A stretch of DNA of 22,049 bases from Candidatus Trichofilum aggregatum (GTDB taxonomy: Bacteria; Chloroflexota; Anaerolineae; Promineifilales; Promineifilaceae): the NCBI GenBank assembly GCA_016716885.1, contig JADJUV010000082.1, positions 1 to 22,049 of the forward strand. The letters run 5' to 3'. This document shows, in pieces, positions 8,316-16,233 of the stretch. Within the stretch, counting starts at the first letter, position 1. Each line of letters starts with the position of its first letter. Position numbers and translations under genes: made by a program. A model generated the notes under the pieces. It had not been told where the DNA came from. It did no database searches and saw only the letters and a list, made by a program, of their open reading frames with translations.

Positions 8316-10877
8316 ATGAAACGCTCTCTCTGGTTGTCCCTGCTCGTCATGGTTATCATGCTTTTATTGAGTGGTTGGTTGGGGTGGCTGGCCCAATCTG
8401 CTCACACGATGGGCAATCAGCCCCCCCTTCTCATCGCCCCCCCGACCGCCAACCCGGCCCTGCCTCTTTTGGGGGAACAGTTCACGATGCAGGTCGCGGC
8501 CGCGGACCCCGATGGCGACCCGCTCACCTATACCTGGGACATGGGGGATGGTTTGCGCGTCCAGGGCAACCCCATCACCTGGCGCTACAGTCTGGAAGTC
8601 ACCTACACCGTCACCGTCACCATCAACGATGGGCAAGGGGGTATTATCACCACCACAGTTCCCCTGAACATCACCCGCAACCCGGTACTCGACCCCCCCA
8701 TCCAGCCCCCCTTGTTCGCTCCAGGCTGGACGACCGGCACAAAAACCGTCCTGGTTATCCTCGTTTCCTTTGCCGATTTACCCCTGACCGGCACAAACCC
8801 CACCACCATGGCGGACTTGACCGACCAGACCGGGCAATTCTGGCACGACAACAGCTATGGTCTGGCCGACTTTAGCACCATCGCGACGACCCCAATCTTA
8901 CTTCTGCCCACCAGCACCACCGATTACCCGGTTCCGGTGGGCAACGCCCCCCTCATCCGCGACAGCCTCAACCGCTTTCGCCGCGATGTGCGTAATCTGG
9001 CCCGAACCGCTGGTTATGACCCGGATGCCTACGACCTGGACATCATCGTCCATCCGCCCCACTTTATGGCTTCGTCGGCCAATAACGGCAACCGGGGTTT
9101 ACTCCTGGAGAATTACAATTTTGCCGCCCTCAGCCATGAGTCCGGGCATAACCTGGGTCTGCGCCATGCCACCAACTGGAATACCACTCAGGCCGGTTTG
9201 ACGGTTATCGGGCCAGGGCAATACATCAACTACGGCAACGCCTTTGACATGATGGGGGTAGGGGGGGATGCCCGCTACCATTTCACCGCCTACGCCAAAG
9301 AGCGTCTGGGCTGGTTGTCACCGGAGCAGGTCACGGTCGTCAACCAGAGCAACACCTATCGCCTGTATGCCCACGACAGCCCAACCGTAACCGCCGGACG
9401 GGTTTACCTGTTACGGGTTCCCCGGGATGTGCGGGACTATTGGCTGGAGTACCGGCAACTGTTCCCGATCAACCAATGGACAACGAATGGCGTTCTGATC
9501 GGGTTTACCCCCTGGCCGGGGACGGCCGGTACACCCCCATTGTTAGATATGACCCCCGGTTCGCCTTACAGCCAATATGGTCTGGCCGGGGACACGAATG
9601 ATTCGGCACTGGTTATCGGTCGCACCTTTGCCGACACGCAGGCGCAATGGTTTATCACCCCGGTGGGCGTGGGGGGAAGTACGCCGGATCGTTACATTGA
9701 TGTGGTGATGAACAAAGGGCCATTTGCCGGTAATGTGGCTCCGACCAGTTCCCTGGCGGTCAGCAGTTTGAATGTGCCTGTAAATAGTTCTGTTTATGTT
9801 ACGGCAACAGCCAGCGACGCCAACGGCGACAGCCTGGCTTATTATTGGGATTGGGGTGATGCTCAGTTCGGCAGTGCCAATAGCCCCACGATGAGCCACC
9901 AATGGGGGCAGGCGGGGGATTATGGGGTGCGCCTGACGGTTTCGGATATGAAGGGGGGCACGGTGAGCCGCCTGGTCGTGATGCGGGTGGGATCACCGGG
10001 CACGTATCGTATCAGTGGCACGATTTCGGGTGGGCCGGGGGAAGGTTTGCGGGTGACGGCCACGTTAGCGGGGCAAACAGTGACCACGATGAGCGATAGT
10101 GATGGTCATTACACGTTGACCGGTTTGAGCAATGGCACGTATCAGGTGCAACCGGCCGGGTATGGGTATGGCCTGACGCCGGGCAATCAAGTTGTGGTGG
10201 TGAATGGGGGGGATGTGAATGGTGTCAACTTCGCGGCCGCGTTCCTCAACACCGCTCCCTCACTCCAGCCGCTCGCCAACCAGACCTTCGCCGAGGATAG
10301 TCTCAGCCAGCCCATCACTGTGACCCTCGGCGACAGCCAGACCAACGCGGGGGCACTCCTGGTATGGGCCGACAGCAACAACCCCACCCTCATTCCCCCG
10401 CGTAACGTGGTGATAACCGGCAACAGTGCCAACCGCACCCTGGAGATGTTACCCCTATTTGACCAGACCGGAACCGCCCTGATTACCGTCACGGTGTCTG
10501 ATGGGTTGGCGCTAGTCACCCGCACGTTTGTGGCGACGGTCACTGCCGTGAATGATGCGCCGGTGGCCGGGTTTGATACCTATGGAGCCAGTGGGATGTT
10601 GGGGGTGAACGCGGCCGCGGGGCTTCTGAGCAACGATACGGACATCGAGAACCAACCGCTTACGGCTTCCCTGTTCGCCGGGCCATTACACGGTTCACTC
10701 CAACTCAACGCCGATGGCAGTTTCACCTATCAGCCCGACCCGAACTTCGTCGGCCTTGATTACTTTTTTTATCAGGCCGATGATACCGTGGCCCTGAGTG
10801 GGGTCACGACCGTTACCATTCTGGTCACGCCAACCCCATTCCATTGGCTTTATCTCCCCATCGCCTTACGCCCATAG
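8316..10877 (+). CDS. Secreted multidomain metzincin-type metalloprotease (M6/gametolysin-like) with PKD and Ig-like domains, 853 aa
   Basis: ATG 8316 follows GAGGT by 5 nt and opens a classic signal peptide (MKRSLWLSLLVMVIMLLLSG). A longer in-frame reading from 8250 lacks this context. Domains in order: PKD (about 45-125, DPDGDPLTYTWDMGDG); peptidase (about 140-460) with HESGHNLGLRH giving zinc ligands H274, H278 and H284, catalytic E275, and a FDMMG Met-turn at 312-313; second PKD (about 475-560); carboxypeptidase-regulatory-like beta fold (565-640); Ig-like domain (645-740); and a cadherin/VCBS-like domain starting NDAPVAGFD (745-840). It ends HWLYLPIALRP, resembling the tail of the 2922 protein. 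All key peptidase residues are present, so it should be an active extracellular protease. The substrate is unknown. Confidence 0.85.
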   Translation: MKRSLWLSLLVMVIMLLLSGWLGWLAQSAHTMGNQPPLLIAPPTANPALPLLGEQFTMQVAAADPDGDPLTYTWDMGDGLRVQGNPITWRYSLEVTYTVTVTINDGQGGIITTTVPLNITRNPVLDPPIQPPLFAPGWTTGTKTVLVILVSFADLPLTGTNPTTMADLTDQTGQFWHDNSYGLADFSTIATTPILLLPTSTTDYPVPVGNAPLIRDSLNRFRRDVRNLARTAGYDPDAYDLDIIVHPPHFMASSANNGNRGLLLENYNFAALSHESGHNLGLRHATNWNTTQAGLTVIGPGQYINYGNAFDMMGVGGDARYHFTAYAKERLGWLSPEQVTVVNQSNTYRLYAHDSPTVTAGRVYLLRVPRDVRDYWLEYRQLFPINQWTTNGVLIGFTPWPGTAGTPPLLDMTPGSPYSQYGLAGDTNDSALVIGRTFADTQAQWFITPVGVGGSTPDRYIDVVMNKGPFAGNVAPTSSLAVSSLNVPVNSSVYVTATASDANGDSLAYYWDWGDAQFGSANSPTMSHQWGQAGDYGVRLTVSDMKGGTVSRLVVMRVGSPGTYRISGTISGGPGEGLRVTATLAGQTVTTMSDSDGHYTLTGLSNGTYQVQPAGYGYGLTPGNQVVVVNGGDVNGVNFAAAFLNTAPSLQPLANQTFAEDSLSQPITVTLGDSQTNAGALLVWADSNNPTLIPPRNVVITGNSANRTLEMLPLFDQTGTALITVTVSDGLALVTRTFVATVTAVNDAPVAGFDTYGASGMLGVNAAAGLLSNDTDIENQPLTASLFAGPLHGSLQLNADGSFTYQPDPNFVGLDYFFYQADDTVALSGVTTVTILVTPTPFHWLYLPIALRP

Positions 10878-11034
10878 TCTCGCCTTTCTTACTGGTTACA
10901 GGGCCGTTTATCCGCTGTTTTTGCTGAACCAACCTGGGGTCTTGCCGCCTGGTAAACGAATCTGCCTATCCACAAACCTCAGTTCATCCACTTCGTAATT
11001 TTTTCCTGGTTTTGGTGCCAACAACGAAGAAAGG
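10878..11034. other. Intergenic stretch with no recognised element
   Basis: Between the protease stop and repeat R2 copy 2 there is no convincing reading frame, promoter or hairpin. The T-run near 11000 (ATTTTTTCC) has no GC-rich stem directly before it. Confidence 0.4.
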
Positions 11035-11172
11035 GAGATCACCTGGCTGGTGATCCCCCTCTCTTGTCGCCATAACGCTCAATAGCCAGGTTCGTTGGCC
11101 AGACCACCTATTTTTCCGCCTGCTTTTTGAGCGCGGCCGCAACCACATCATTTTACGCTCGTTTGTGCATCC
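11035..11172. repeat. Dispersed repeat R2, copy 2
   Basis: Second copy of the repeat at 7537-7671. The hairpin is kept with different loop bases (GATCACC 11037-11043, GGTGATC 11049-11055). The central CAATAGCCAGGTTCGTTGGCC and the following CACCTATTTTTCC are unchanged, as is the GCGGCCGC. Its right end coincides with the broken 5' end of the FG-GAP gene, so the repeat marks or caused the truncation. Confidence 0.7.
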
Positions 11173-13312
11173 ATTGACAATACTGGGGCCAACAATTTTG
11201 GTATTGCCGCCTTCCAGAGTGGGACTTATCTGGAAGCCAGCATCCCCCGTGCCAGCCTGGGCAATCCGGACGCTGTTTATATTGCTGGAGCCATGATCAA
11301 CGAGGTCGGTGGAGGGAAGTACACCTTCTTCATGACCCCCAACAATAACACGGAAGCCTATGATGCCAATTTCAACCATTATTTTGGTTTCCGCTCCAAA
11401 GCTGGACTATCCCCGGATGATCCGGACAACGTAGACACCCTTCCCGTGGCCGTTTCGTCCACAACCCCCACCCAAAACGCCCTGAATGTGCCCACCAGCA
11501 CCAACCTTGATGTCACTTTTACACGAGCGGTAGACAGCAGTACGATTAATACCAGCACATTCACCGTGCGGGGACAGCAGACAGCCAGTTATGGGGGGAA
11601 TTTCACCTTCCCTACGGGAAATCAGGCCCAATTCAACCCCACGAATCCCTTCAAACCAGGCGAGGAACTGTTTGTCACTTTGAACCGGAGTATCTCCGCC
11701 AGCGACAACAGTTTTCCTCTTGCTCCTTACACCTGGCAGTTCGCGGCCGCGACCCAGGGCAGTACCGGCCAATTTGTTCCCCACCCGACCACCCCCAGTT
11801 TTGGGGCTGGAGATAGTTATCGTTTGAAGTTAGGTGATCTCGATAATGACAATGATTTGGACGTGGTAGTTGCCAATAAGAACAACGAAGCCGAAACCGT
11901 CTGGCTCAACGACAGCAATGGGAATTTCACGGCGGCCGGGAGCTTTGGCCTGGGGGACAGCGTAGAAATCGCCCTTGGGGATCTGGATGGAGATAATGAT
12001 TTGGATGTGATGGTCGCTAACACGGGCAACCAGGCCGAAACAGTCTGGTTAAACACCGGTTCCGGCAGTTTCATCCCCCATCCAACCGCGCCTAATTTTG
12101 GGGGTAGCAATAGTTATGGCGTAGCCCTGGGTGATATTGATGGGGATGGTGATTTGGATGCGCTCATTGCCAACACCGGCAATCAGGCCGCAACTGTCTG
12201 GGCAAATGATGGCACCGGGGTATTCACACCCCATCCAACCACACCTAATCTTGGTGCAAACGATAGCGGCGGAGTCGTGTTGGGTGATGTTGATGGCGAT
12301 GGTGATTTGGATGCCCTGATCGCCAACGAGGATGGTGTAGGCAGTCCGGCGGAGACGGTCTGGCGTAATGATGGTGCCGGTAATTTTACGGCCTTGGGCA
12401 GTTTTGGTGCTGAGAGGAGTTATGATGTCGTGCTGGGAGATATTGATGGCGATGGTGATTTAGATGCGCTGGTCGCTAACTGGGGTAGTCAAGCTGAAAC
12501 AGTCTGGCTGAACAATGGGGCCGGGGCCTTCACCCCGCATCCCACGACACCCAACTTTGGAACTGGCGACAGTTTCGATTTAGCTCTGGGCGACATAGAC
12601 GGTGACGGCGACCTGGATGCCCTGGTGGCCAACTTTTCCGCCGAGGCTGAAACGGTCTGGGTGAATGATGGGGCAGGTAATTTCAACCCGCATCCCAGCA
12701 TCCCGTCCTTTGGTGCAGGGGGAAGTTATGGTGTAGCTCTGGGTGACATTGATGGGGATAGTGATTTGGATGCGTTAATCGCTAATTATACGACCGAGGC
12801 GGAAACCGTATGGCTCAATCAGATTGTTGTATCCGCTTGCAGTCTAGTGGAAGGGAACACCTACACCTTCAGCCCCACTCAGGTGCAGATCGAGATTACC
12901 ACGTTGGGCAGTCTGAGTTGTTTGCAGGTTCAGGAAGTGAACAGCAACCACCCCAACGCGACAGTCGGCATCCAGACAGGCCGCTATTGGATCATCACCC
13001 CTACCGGCAGTGGTTACACCGTCAACCTGACTCTACCCGCGTCTGCCCCAGATATAAATGATAAAGTTTGTCGCTATACCGGTGTTGGCAACACCTGGGA
13101 CTTGCGTCTATAGCGCACATACGAGTAATAGTATTACCCGCAACGGTATTACCCAACTGTCAGATTGGGCAGTCGGTAACAATGTTGGCCCAACAGCGAT
13201 CACTCAATATGGCTTTACGACACCGTCCTCTGAGAGGACGGAGTTAATCTGGGTATTGGGTCTCGTCATGGTTACCGTCAGCGGTTTTCTCCTCTTGCGG
13301 AACAAAAAATGA
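11131..13312 (+). pseudogene. FG-GAP/VCBS-repeat surface protein, 5'-truncated and frameshifted near its C-terminus
   Basis: The frame is open from just after a TGA at 11128. Recognisable coding starts at about 11173 with no start codon or signal peptide; the first ATG, at 11293, lies inside a folded domain. A Big_5-like Ig domain (TTPTQNALNVPTSTNLDVTF) is followed by seven FG-GAP/VCBS blades. Each carries a Ca-binding LGDxDGDGDLDA loop and an ETVWxNDG segment (about 11760-12820), as in beta-propeller adhesins. The frame stops at 13113. The +1 frame continues the family ending (TRNGITQLSDWAVGNN, then membrane segment LIWVLGLVMVTVSGFLLL and RNKK) to 13312. One extra T at GACTTGCG (about 13100) explains the break, since restoring it gives WDCVYSAHT. 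Originally a cell-wall or membrane-anchored adhesin; now probably inactive. Confidence 0.75.
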
Positions 13313-13527
13313 CAGTTGCTAATCAACTGGAGTACTGGGGTTTAGTGTCAAGTCCTAAAATATGTTTACAGGCAACCTCTGTTAATTCGGCGAAATTCTC
13401 ATGGCATTTATGTAAACTTGATACGGCTTCTGGTACTCATGGCCAGGTGCGGCCGCTCATATTTGATGCGGCCCATGGGGCAACCCATAGCCAAATTCTT
13501 CCTTCTGAGAATCATTTCCCCTTTAAA
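13313..13527. other. Gene-free remnant DNA, possible old IS end
   Basis: There is no credible frame. TGTCAAGTCC...TGTTTACA (13347-13373) and the approximate reverse complement of the same motif (ATGTAAACTTGATA, about 13409-13422) suggest imperfect terminal inverted repeats, but no transposase lies between them. A GCGGCCGC is present at 13449. Confidence 0.3.
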
Positions 13528-13736
13528 CCCGCAACTTTGTTCCGCCCCTCACACCGGCTCATCCATCACCCACCACAACACTACGCCTTGCCCTTTTCCC
13601 GGCCAATACACCCGGCACGCGGCCGCGTTTCCGCCATCCCTTCTCCGCCTCTGAGCCGTTGGCGTAATACCGTGGCTCCATCTCGACCTTCTGTCTGTTC
13701 CCCGCGTCCCCGTTGTGTCGCAGGTCTGCCAGTTGA
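13528..13736 (-). repeat. Dispersed coding-type repeat R1, copy B
   Basis: This matches copy C (14502-14711) along its whole length. It runs from the CCCGCAACTTTGTTCC edge through the minus-strand codons for HKGDA..., YYANG, EAEKGWRKRGR and VYWPGK. Relative to copies A and C it has an extra base in ACACCCGGC, so the minus-strand frame is broken. It therefore cannot make the same protein end and has no parent gene upstream. Confidence 0.7.
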
Positions 13737-13768
13737 TGATCAGACTCAATCTGGTAGTTTATCTTCTT

Positions 13769-13987
13769 CTACGGCTCCGTATCCGGCACAGCCGCCAGGA
13801 ATGCCTCGAAATCGGCCCGGCTACCCTTTCTGGCTTCGGCTCGCAAATAGTCAACGGTACGCAAAGCACTAATTTTCTCTGCGGCCGCTAAAGTCAAAAA
13901 ATGGTTGATGGAAATACCTTCGACCTGGGCCAACTGCTTAATCTCGCGATGTAAGCTGTCAGGTAGGCGAATTGTTAGAGGTGTCAT
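13769..13987 (-). CDS. RHH-type antitoxin, HicB/CopG-like (72 aa)
   Basis: MTPLTIRLPDSLHREIKQLA is a ribbon-helix-helix strand plus first helix, and EGISINHFLTLAAAEK is the second helix. The tail (DYLRAEARKGSRADFEAFLAAVPDTEP) is the typical partner-binding extension of antitoxins paired with PIN-domain toxins. In such systems it represses its own operon and neutralises the nuclease. GGAGAAG lies 4 nt before the ATG. The start overlaps the stop of the toxin gene by 4 bp (ATGA), so the order is toxin first, antitoxin second. The gene itself looks intact, while its partner is damaged. Confidence 0.8.
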   Translation of the reverse strand: MTPLTIRLPDSLHREIKQLAQVEGISINHFLTLAAAEKISALRTVDYLRAEARKGSRADFEAFLAAVPDTEP

Positions 13988-14349
13988 TGTACTTCTCCAA
14001 TCTCAACCAGGAAGTCTCTTGGGTTGATGGCTTTGATACCAAAGACATCAATGGCGCGGAAATCTTTCCCGTTGAAGGTAATAATCCTGGATGCGCTGGC
14101 GGCTACAGCCAGTTCAAGAACCATATCGTCGTTACTGTCAGGCAAATAGGGCCGCCAAAGAAAGTAGATTTCTTGCAGATGTGCTTGAGAGGCCAAATAA
14201 CGAACCACACCTGTCGTTTGCTCATCCGTTATACTGGGCAGGCGATGTTCTGGTCTGGCCAGGACATCCTGATATTCCAAATAGAGGGACATGGACAGGC
14301 AGATTTGGAACGCCGCATTAGGGATGAGGCTTAACAGCCGGAGGGCGCC
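13984..14349 (-). pseudogene. PIN-domain toxin (VapC-like family), N-terminus lost
   Basis: The conserved part begins LLSLIPNAAFQICLS and continues YLEYQDVLARPEHR, LPDSNDDMVLELA and SRIITFNGKDF, the usual C-terminal three quarters of PIN-family toxin components. Visible are the acidic residues of YLEYQDV, the DD of SNDD and the D of GKDF. The opening strand with the first catalytic Asp (VxDTNVL) is missing. Upstream the frame continues to 14613 through Gly/Pro-rich, low-complexity codons (about 14350-14500) and then runs out of phase through repeat R1, giving no PIN fold. An internal ATG exists before SLYLEY. The toxin is therefore probably inactive, unless the missing part was lost through an assembly error. 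Confidence 0.65.
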
Positions 14350-14501
14350 GCCCCTCTGTTTGAACGGGCGGCCCGCAAACAAAAGGTATCCGAACAAACC
14401 CCCCCCATGGCCGAAAGATACGCCACCCCGGAAGAGGGGTGTCGGGGGGGGGCCGGGGGGGGAACACCCCCCTTTTTCTCTTATTGCCCTTTCTATAAAC
14501 C
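14350..14501. other. G-run-rich junction sequence between PIN remnant and repeat R1
   Basis: Low-complexity DNA with runs of G on the plus strand (about 14444-14462) flanked by GGGGTGT and ACACCCC, which can pair, followed by CCTTTTTCTC. It could fold as a hairpin or G-rich structure and marks the breakpoint where the toxin gene lost its start. No gene is seen. Confidence 0.4.
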
Positions 14502-14711
14502 CCCGCAACTTTGTTCCACCCCTCACACCGGCTCCTCCATCACCCACCACAACACCACCCCGCGCCCTTTCTTCCCCGGCCAATACACCGGCACGCGGCC
14601 GCGTTTCCGCCACCCCTTCTCTGCATCACACCCATTCGCGTAATACCGCCGCACCATCTCGACCCTCTGCCCGTTCCCCGCGTCCCCTTTGTGTCGCAGG
14701 TCTGCCAGTTG
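14502..14711 (-). repeat. Dispersed coding-type repeat R1, copy C (3' end of the 15797 gene)
   Basis: This is the only copy inside a long intact frame; it encodes the last roughly 60 residues of the 424-aa protein. The terminal segment reads GWRKRGRVPVYWPGKKGRG and then a VVLWWVMEEPV end. Copies A and B look like displaced 3' ends of similar genes. Confidence 0.7.
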
Positions 14712-15797
14712 GCGATTATGATGGCGCACGCGGCCGCGACTCAGGTGAGCATGAGGGCCGAAGTAATTGTTGGGCAACTGCCAGGCGTGGTAGGTCTGCC
14801 CCGCTTTCCCCTGGCGGCCGCGAAAGTCAGTGAAGGGAAACAACGCTTTGCCATGTTGCCACGCCTGCTCCTGGGCACAAACGGCCCCGACGGCTGACCC
14901 CACGGCCAGGTTGCGTTTGACGGTGACATCGGCTTTCCGCTCGTAGGTTTGTTGGCTGCGGGGTGAGACACCGGAGAGGTCACTGAGCGTGGCCCGGCTG
15001 ATGGGCGAACTCTGAGAACCGGTGCGTTCGGTCTGGGTGCGGCCGCTGTGGAAGCTGGCGTACAGGTGAGCACGAACATCGCCAATCGGACCAAGTAACA
15101 CCTTAAGCGGCAAGGCCACCGGTTTGCCTGAGAGCCTGGCCACCCCCAACGCGGCCGCGACCCGCACCAACCCCATCAGCCAGATATGCTCTTCGTCCCG
15201 CTGCCAGAACAGCCCATCCCCCTGGGCCAGCAGCTTCCGCAGTTGCCGTTCGCCAAAGAGATAAAGCGGGGAGTCTGGGTCGGTGAAGGCCTGCCGGGCC
15301 GCATCCGGGGCTACCCAGCCTCGACCTGCTTCGTCGAGATAACGCAACAGGAGCCAAACGCGGCCGCAAGCCACCTGCTCCTGCTTGAGCAACGCCAGGG
15401 CCAGCGTGGGATAGAGCTTGATTGTCACCCGCGCCGGATCGCGTGGCTGGGAACTGTCCTCAGCCGCGAGAGAGGGCGTAGGCGAGGTGGAACGGGCCGG
15501 TTGGGGTAGAAGGGGTGTGTGTCCATCCGCGGCCGCGTCAAGCGCCTTCTGCTGTCGCTGGCAGACCTGGCGGATGGCTCTGGTCACAGCTTCACTTTCC
15601 CAACCCAGGTGGTGGGGTAGGGGGAAAGTGGGGGGATCGGCAATCGGTGGGGAAACGGGTGAGGGTGCGGCCGCGTCCGGGACAAAGGGCGGTGGCGCGG
15701 CCAATCCCAACGACTCGCGCAAAGCCAGGAGCCGGGCATTGGCCTCGCGTAACGCCGATGAGGGCGGTGGGGTGGGGGCAGTAACCTCGTCCGACAT
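14523..15797 (-). CDS. Proline-rich winged-helix-type replication/regulatory protein of the mobile element (424 aa)
   Basis: ATG 15797 starts MSDEVTAPTPPPS. Residues 1-120 are Pro/Ala-rich and probably disordered. Residues 120-300 are helical (ARVTIKLYPTLALALL, RQLRKLLAQGDGLFW, IWLMGLVRVAAALGV). A likely helix-turn-helix follows at about 270-300 (SPISRATLSDLSGVSPRSQQTYE). The C-terminus is basic (GRVRHHNRQLADLRHKGDAGNG) and ends in repeat R1. This layout fits plasmid or phage replication-initiation and regulatory proteins of the wHTH type, but I do not recognise a named family. It is downstream of the FtsK-like gene on the same strand, which supports a mobile-element function. No clear ribosome site precedes the start. 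Proposed role: DNA binding at an origin or operator. Confidence 0.65.
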   Translation of the reverse strand: MSDEVTAPTPPPSSALREANARLLALRESLGLAAPPPFVPDAAAPSPVSPPIADPPTFPLPHHLGWESEAVTRAIRQVCQRQQKALDAAADGHTPLLPQPARSTSPTPSLAAEDSSQPRDPARVTIKLYPTLALALLKQEQVACGRVWLLLRYLDEAGRGWVAPDAARQAFTDPDSPLYLFGERQLRKLLAQGDGLFWQRDEEHIWLMGLVRVAAALGVARLSGKPVALPLKVLLGPIGDVRAHLYASFHSGRTQTERTGSQSSPISRATLSDLSGVSPRSQQTYERKADVTVKRNLAVGSAVGAVCAQEQAWQHGKALFPFTDFRGRQGKAGQTYHAWQLPNNYFGPHAHLSRGRVRHHNRQLADLRHKGDAGNGQRVEMVRRYYANGCDAEKGWRKRGRVPVYWPGKKGRGVVLWWVMEEPV

Positions 15798-16056
15798 AGA
15801 ACTTCGTTGACAGGTCGTAGACTCTCGTGATACGCTCTAGCTGTTCTTGTCCGGCCCCAGGCAACACAAAGCCCTTCCCACTGAAGGGACCTTTTTGCAG
15901 AGAGGATGTGTTAGAACAGCCTGTGGGTTGGTGAGCTAGAGGAAAGAGCGAGAGCGAGAGGATTCGCCAGAGTCATTCTAGCCAGCTCTATCACTCAATC
16001 GCTCAAGAACAGCAACTTAAACGGCACTGGCCTGGAAGCTGGTGTCGTTTTGCTTT
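15798..16056. other. 259-bp gene-free gap inside the mobile element
   Basis: No frame is convincing. It holds a weak hairpin (CCCTT 15882-15886, AAGGG 15894-15898, then CCTTTTT), a GAGCGAGAGCGAGAGGA purine tract near 15945-15962, and no GCGGCCGC. It separates the replication-type gene from the translocase, so an origin or transfer site is possible, but no iterons are visible. Confidence 0.35.
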
Positions 16057-16233
16057 TTAGGCGGTGATACGCTCTATCGGTGTCTCCTCTTCATCGTCTT
16101 CCTCACTGAGTTCAGCCAGTGCGTCATTGACCCAGCCATAGACTTTGCCATTCTTGAAGCCATAAACCAGATGGCAAATCCGGTTCCTGGATAATCCCTG
16201 CTGGGACAGGCGACGGATAAACGCCTGCTCCAT
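16057..16233 (-). CDS. Small helix-turn-helix protein or detached C-terminal domain of the FtsK-like translocase (58 aa)
   Basis: MEQAFIRRLSQQGLSRNRIC then HLVYGFKNGKVYGWVNDAL is a compact helix-turn-helix of the kind that ends FtsK/TraB-like pumps, followed by an acidic tail (ELSEEDDEEE). It overlaps the last 110 bp of the translocase gene in the +1 frame. The overlap begins near a C6 run on the coding strand (CGCCCCCCTACG, about 16240-16251). One base more or fewer there would fuse it to the translocase. It may thus be an independent small gene, a product of frameshifting, or a domain detached by an indel. The protein sequence itself looks conserved and real. Confidence 0.6.
   Translation of the reverse strand: MEQAFIRRLSQQGLSRNRICHLVYGFKNGKVYGWVNDALAELSEEDDEEETPIERITA

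Noticed and set aside
8228..8875. Plus-strand frame of about 215 codons at the start of the protease gene
   Set aside because: It is His/Pro/Arg-rich and overlaps the protease signal peptide and PKD domain in another frame.
11760..12820. Regular repeats that could suggest a CRISPR-like or minisatellite array
   Set aside because: They are coding FG-GAP blades with varied codons and a period of about 150 bp, not short repeats with unique spacers.
13346..13425. Possible insertion-sequence terminal repeats (TGTCAAG...TGTTTACA)
   Set aside because: Only a weak approximate inverted match, no transposase and no target duplication; kept only as a low-confidence note.
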